Shown in pieces: positions 63,075-64,000 of a stretch of DNA of 64,000 nucleotides. The DNA is taken from positions 3,596,001 to 3,660,000 of the forward strand of contig NZ_LR590484.1 in the NCBI RefSeq assembly GCF_901482695.1, in the 5' to 3' direction. A program made the translations under genes and the position numbers. The notes beneath the pieces were generated by a model that was not told the origin of the DNA, did no database searches, and saw only the letters and a list, made by a program, of their open reading frames with translations. The stretch is from Sphingobacterium thalpophilum (GTDB taxonomy: Bacteria > Bacteroidota > Bacteroidia > Sphingobacteriales > Sphingobacteriaceae). The stretch's first letter is position 1; each line of letters opens with the position of its first letter.

Positions 63075-63530
63075 TTAATTGCCACCATCTTCACCATCAG
63101 TCAACGTCACTTTCGCTGTAAATGGCGGTGGCGGTGTTGCTGTACCGGTGCCTAGATAGTCGGCATAGATATTTAAATCTCCATCAATATTTCCGTCAGT
63201 AAAGGAATATTCCACCCTGAAATTATATGGGCCTAATTTGGTTGGAACATTGTTGGCTCCAAGATTAATGTAGAAGTCTGGTGAATCCTTAAAGGAGATC
63301 GCTACTGAGACCTGGCCATAATCAAAATATTTGGCGTCTATTTCTCTGAAAGGGACTGAAATAACAAAAGTCCTCGGATTTCCTTCGGTCTTCCATTGAT
63401 AATCGTCGCCAGGCACTGAAAATTTATAAGTGACACCTGGAAGAGGATTATTAATATACTCCTTTTTACAAGAAGAGAATGAAACCAACGTTGCGGTTCC
63501 AATTAATGCTGCTAATAAAAGTCTTTTCAT
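63075..63530 (-). CDS. Hypothetical lipoprotein (151 aa)
   Basis: Lipobox FSSC, Cys21, followed by a compact beta-sandwich-like domain (YKFSVPGDDYQWKTEG, TFVISVPFREIDAKYFDYGQVSVAISF, GPYNFRVEYSFTDG) and a Pro-rich strand. Not recognised; resembles many short Bacteroidota lipoproteins of unknown role. Single-gene unit with terminators on both sides. Confidence 0.78.
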   Translation of the reverse strand: MKRLLLAALIGTATLVSFSSCKKEYINNPLPGVTYKFSVPGDDYQWKTEGNPRTFVISVPFREIDAKYFDYGQVSVAISFKDSPDFYINLGANNVPTKLGPYNFRVEYSFTDGNIDGDLNIYADYLGTGTATPPPPFTAKVTLTDGEDGGN

Positions 63531-63610
63531 ATTATGTGTATTATTTGTGACGTTTTTTATTATATGACGATAAAATACTGCGATAGTTTAACGCTAACTT
63601 GGTATATAAC

Positions 63611-63639
63611 AAAAAATGCACCATACTGGTGCATTTTTT
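63611..63639. terminator. Terminator downstream of the Clp ATPase gene
   Basis: Perfect stem aaaaaatgcacca (63611-63623) with tggtgcatttttt (63627-63639), 3-base loop, with T-run on either strand. Ends the leftward clp transcript. Confidence 0.9.
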
Positions 63640-63666
63640 AAAATTATTTCGAATACAGCAGGCGAA

Positions 63667-64000
63667 TTATTTCTCTGCCGTATCTTTTGAAGACTTCGGA
63701 TCCGAGCTAGATACCTCTATATCTTTGGTTTCTGGGTTAATGCTTACGGTCAATACTGAACCGGCCTGCACGTTGCCTTTAAGGATCTCTTCAGCAATTG
63801 GATCTTCGAGATATTTTTGAATTGCCCGTTTTAGTGGACGTGCCCCAAAATTACTGTCGTATCCTTTATCCGCAATGAAATCCTTGGCTTCATCCGTCAA
63901 GTTGATCACATAGCCCAAGTCTGCGATGCGTTTGAACAGCGATTTTAATTCAATGTCAATGATCTTGAAGATGTTTTCCTTAGTCAATGAGTTGAACACA
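63667..64000 (-). CDS. Clp ATPase (ClpC/ClpB type), C-terminal fragment at window edge
   Basis: The frame is open at base 64000, so the start lies outside. The visible 111 residues are the end of the second AAA+ module: VFNSLTKENIFKIIDIELKSLF, then the C-terminal D2-small domain block GYDSNFGARPLKRAIQKYLEDPIAEEIL with sensor-2 Arg (GARPLKR), and a short polar tail (SSDPKSSKDTAEK). This is a protein unfoldase, probably ClpC working with ClpP; ClpB cannot be excluded from the fragment alone. Confidence 0.9.
   Translation of the reverse strand, partial: VFNSLTKENIFKIIDIELKSLFKRIADLGYVINLTDEAKDFIADKGYDSNFGARPLKRAIQKYLEDPIAEEILKGNVQAGSVLTVSINPETKDIEVSSSDPKSSKDTAEK

Overview
The window is chromosomal DNA of a Bacteroidota bacterium, most likely a Sphingobacteriaceae member such as Sphingobacterium or Pedobacter. 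The signs are several SusC/SusD-type outer-membrane pairs, TonB receptors with N-terminal carboxypeptidase-like domains, FecR/ECF-sigma regulation, a TamL lipoprotein, TAnnTTTG-type -7 promoter elements and few Shine-Dalgarno sequences. No rRNA, tRNA, CRISPR array, integrase or IS transposase was recognised.

Layout. 1-4668 (minus): an NlpC/P60 endopeptidase and a dipeptide epimerase (murein-peptide breakdown), followed by a SusC receptor cut by the window edge. 4973-9419: exported glycosylasparaginase, msrA and topoisomerase IV subunit A (parC). 9652-13916: a likely metal (copper?) uptake cluster made of a small Cys-rich protein, a TonB receptor and a lipoprotein with a CQCC motif and a C-terminal YHS domain. 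13984-17811 (minus): ABC ATPase and permease, an MFS transporter and a TrmH-family RNA methyltransferase, the last head-to-head with tamL (17820-20171). 20246-24386: a membrane protein, a large protein with a thioredoxin domain and a secreted protein built of exact 20-residue repeats.

24797-38154 is a polysaccharide utilisation locus (PUL): AraC regulator, multidomain GH43 enzyme, SusC/SusD, and three surface lipoproteins (FAS1+DUF4859, DUF5007-like, zincin-like HExxH protease+DUF4859). 38281-46684 holds a secreted protein, a SUKH protein, a beta-propeller/TonB-type receptor pair, small membrane proteins and a SprT-like protein.

47105-62968 is recN followed by a 14.2-kb block: ECF sigma, FecR, SusC, SusD, two unfamiliar secreted proteins, a Tat-exported FAD oxidoreductase and a CstA-type transporter. 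The block is bracketed by a perfect 30-bp direct repeat of the recN 3' end (48715-48744 and 62917-62946). The second copy runs on into an alternative, in-frame RecN C-terminus and a strong terminator. This looks like an insertion at the recN 3' end that rebuilt the gene.

The GH43 PUL shows the same architecture: a degenerate copy (51 of 55 positions) of the 3' part of the gene at 38281-39237 lies on its far side at 24544-24597. Two independent SusCD-bearing blocks of about 14 kb, each inserted at the 3' end of a gene and each flanked by a copy of that 3' end, is the most striking feature of the window. The right edge has a lipoprotein and the C-terminus of a Clp ATPase.
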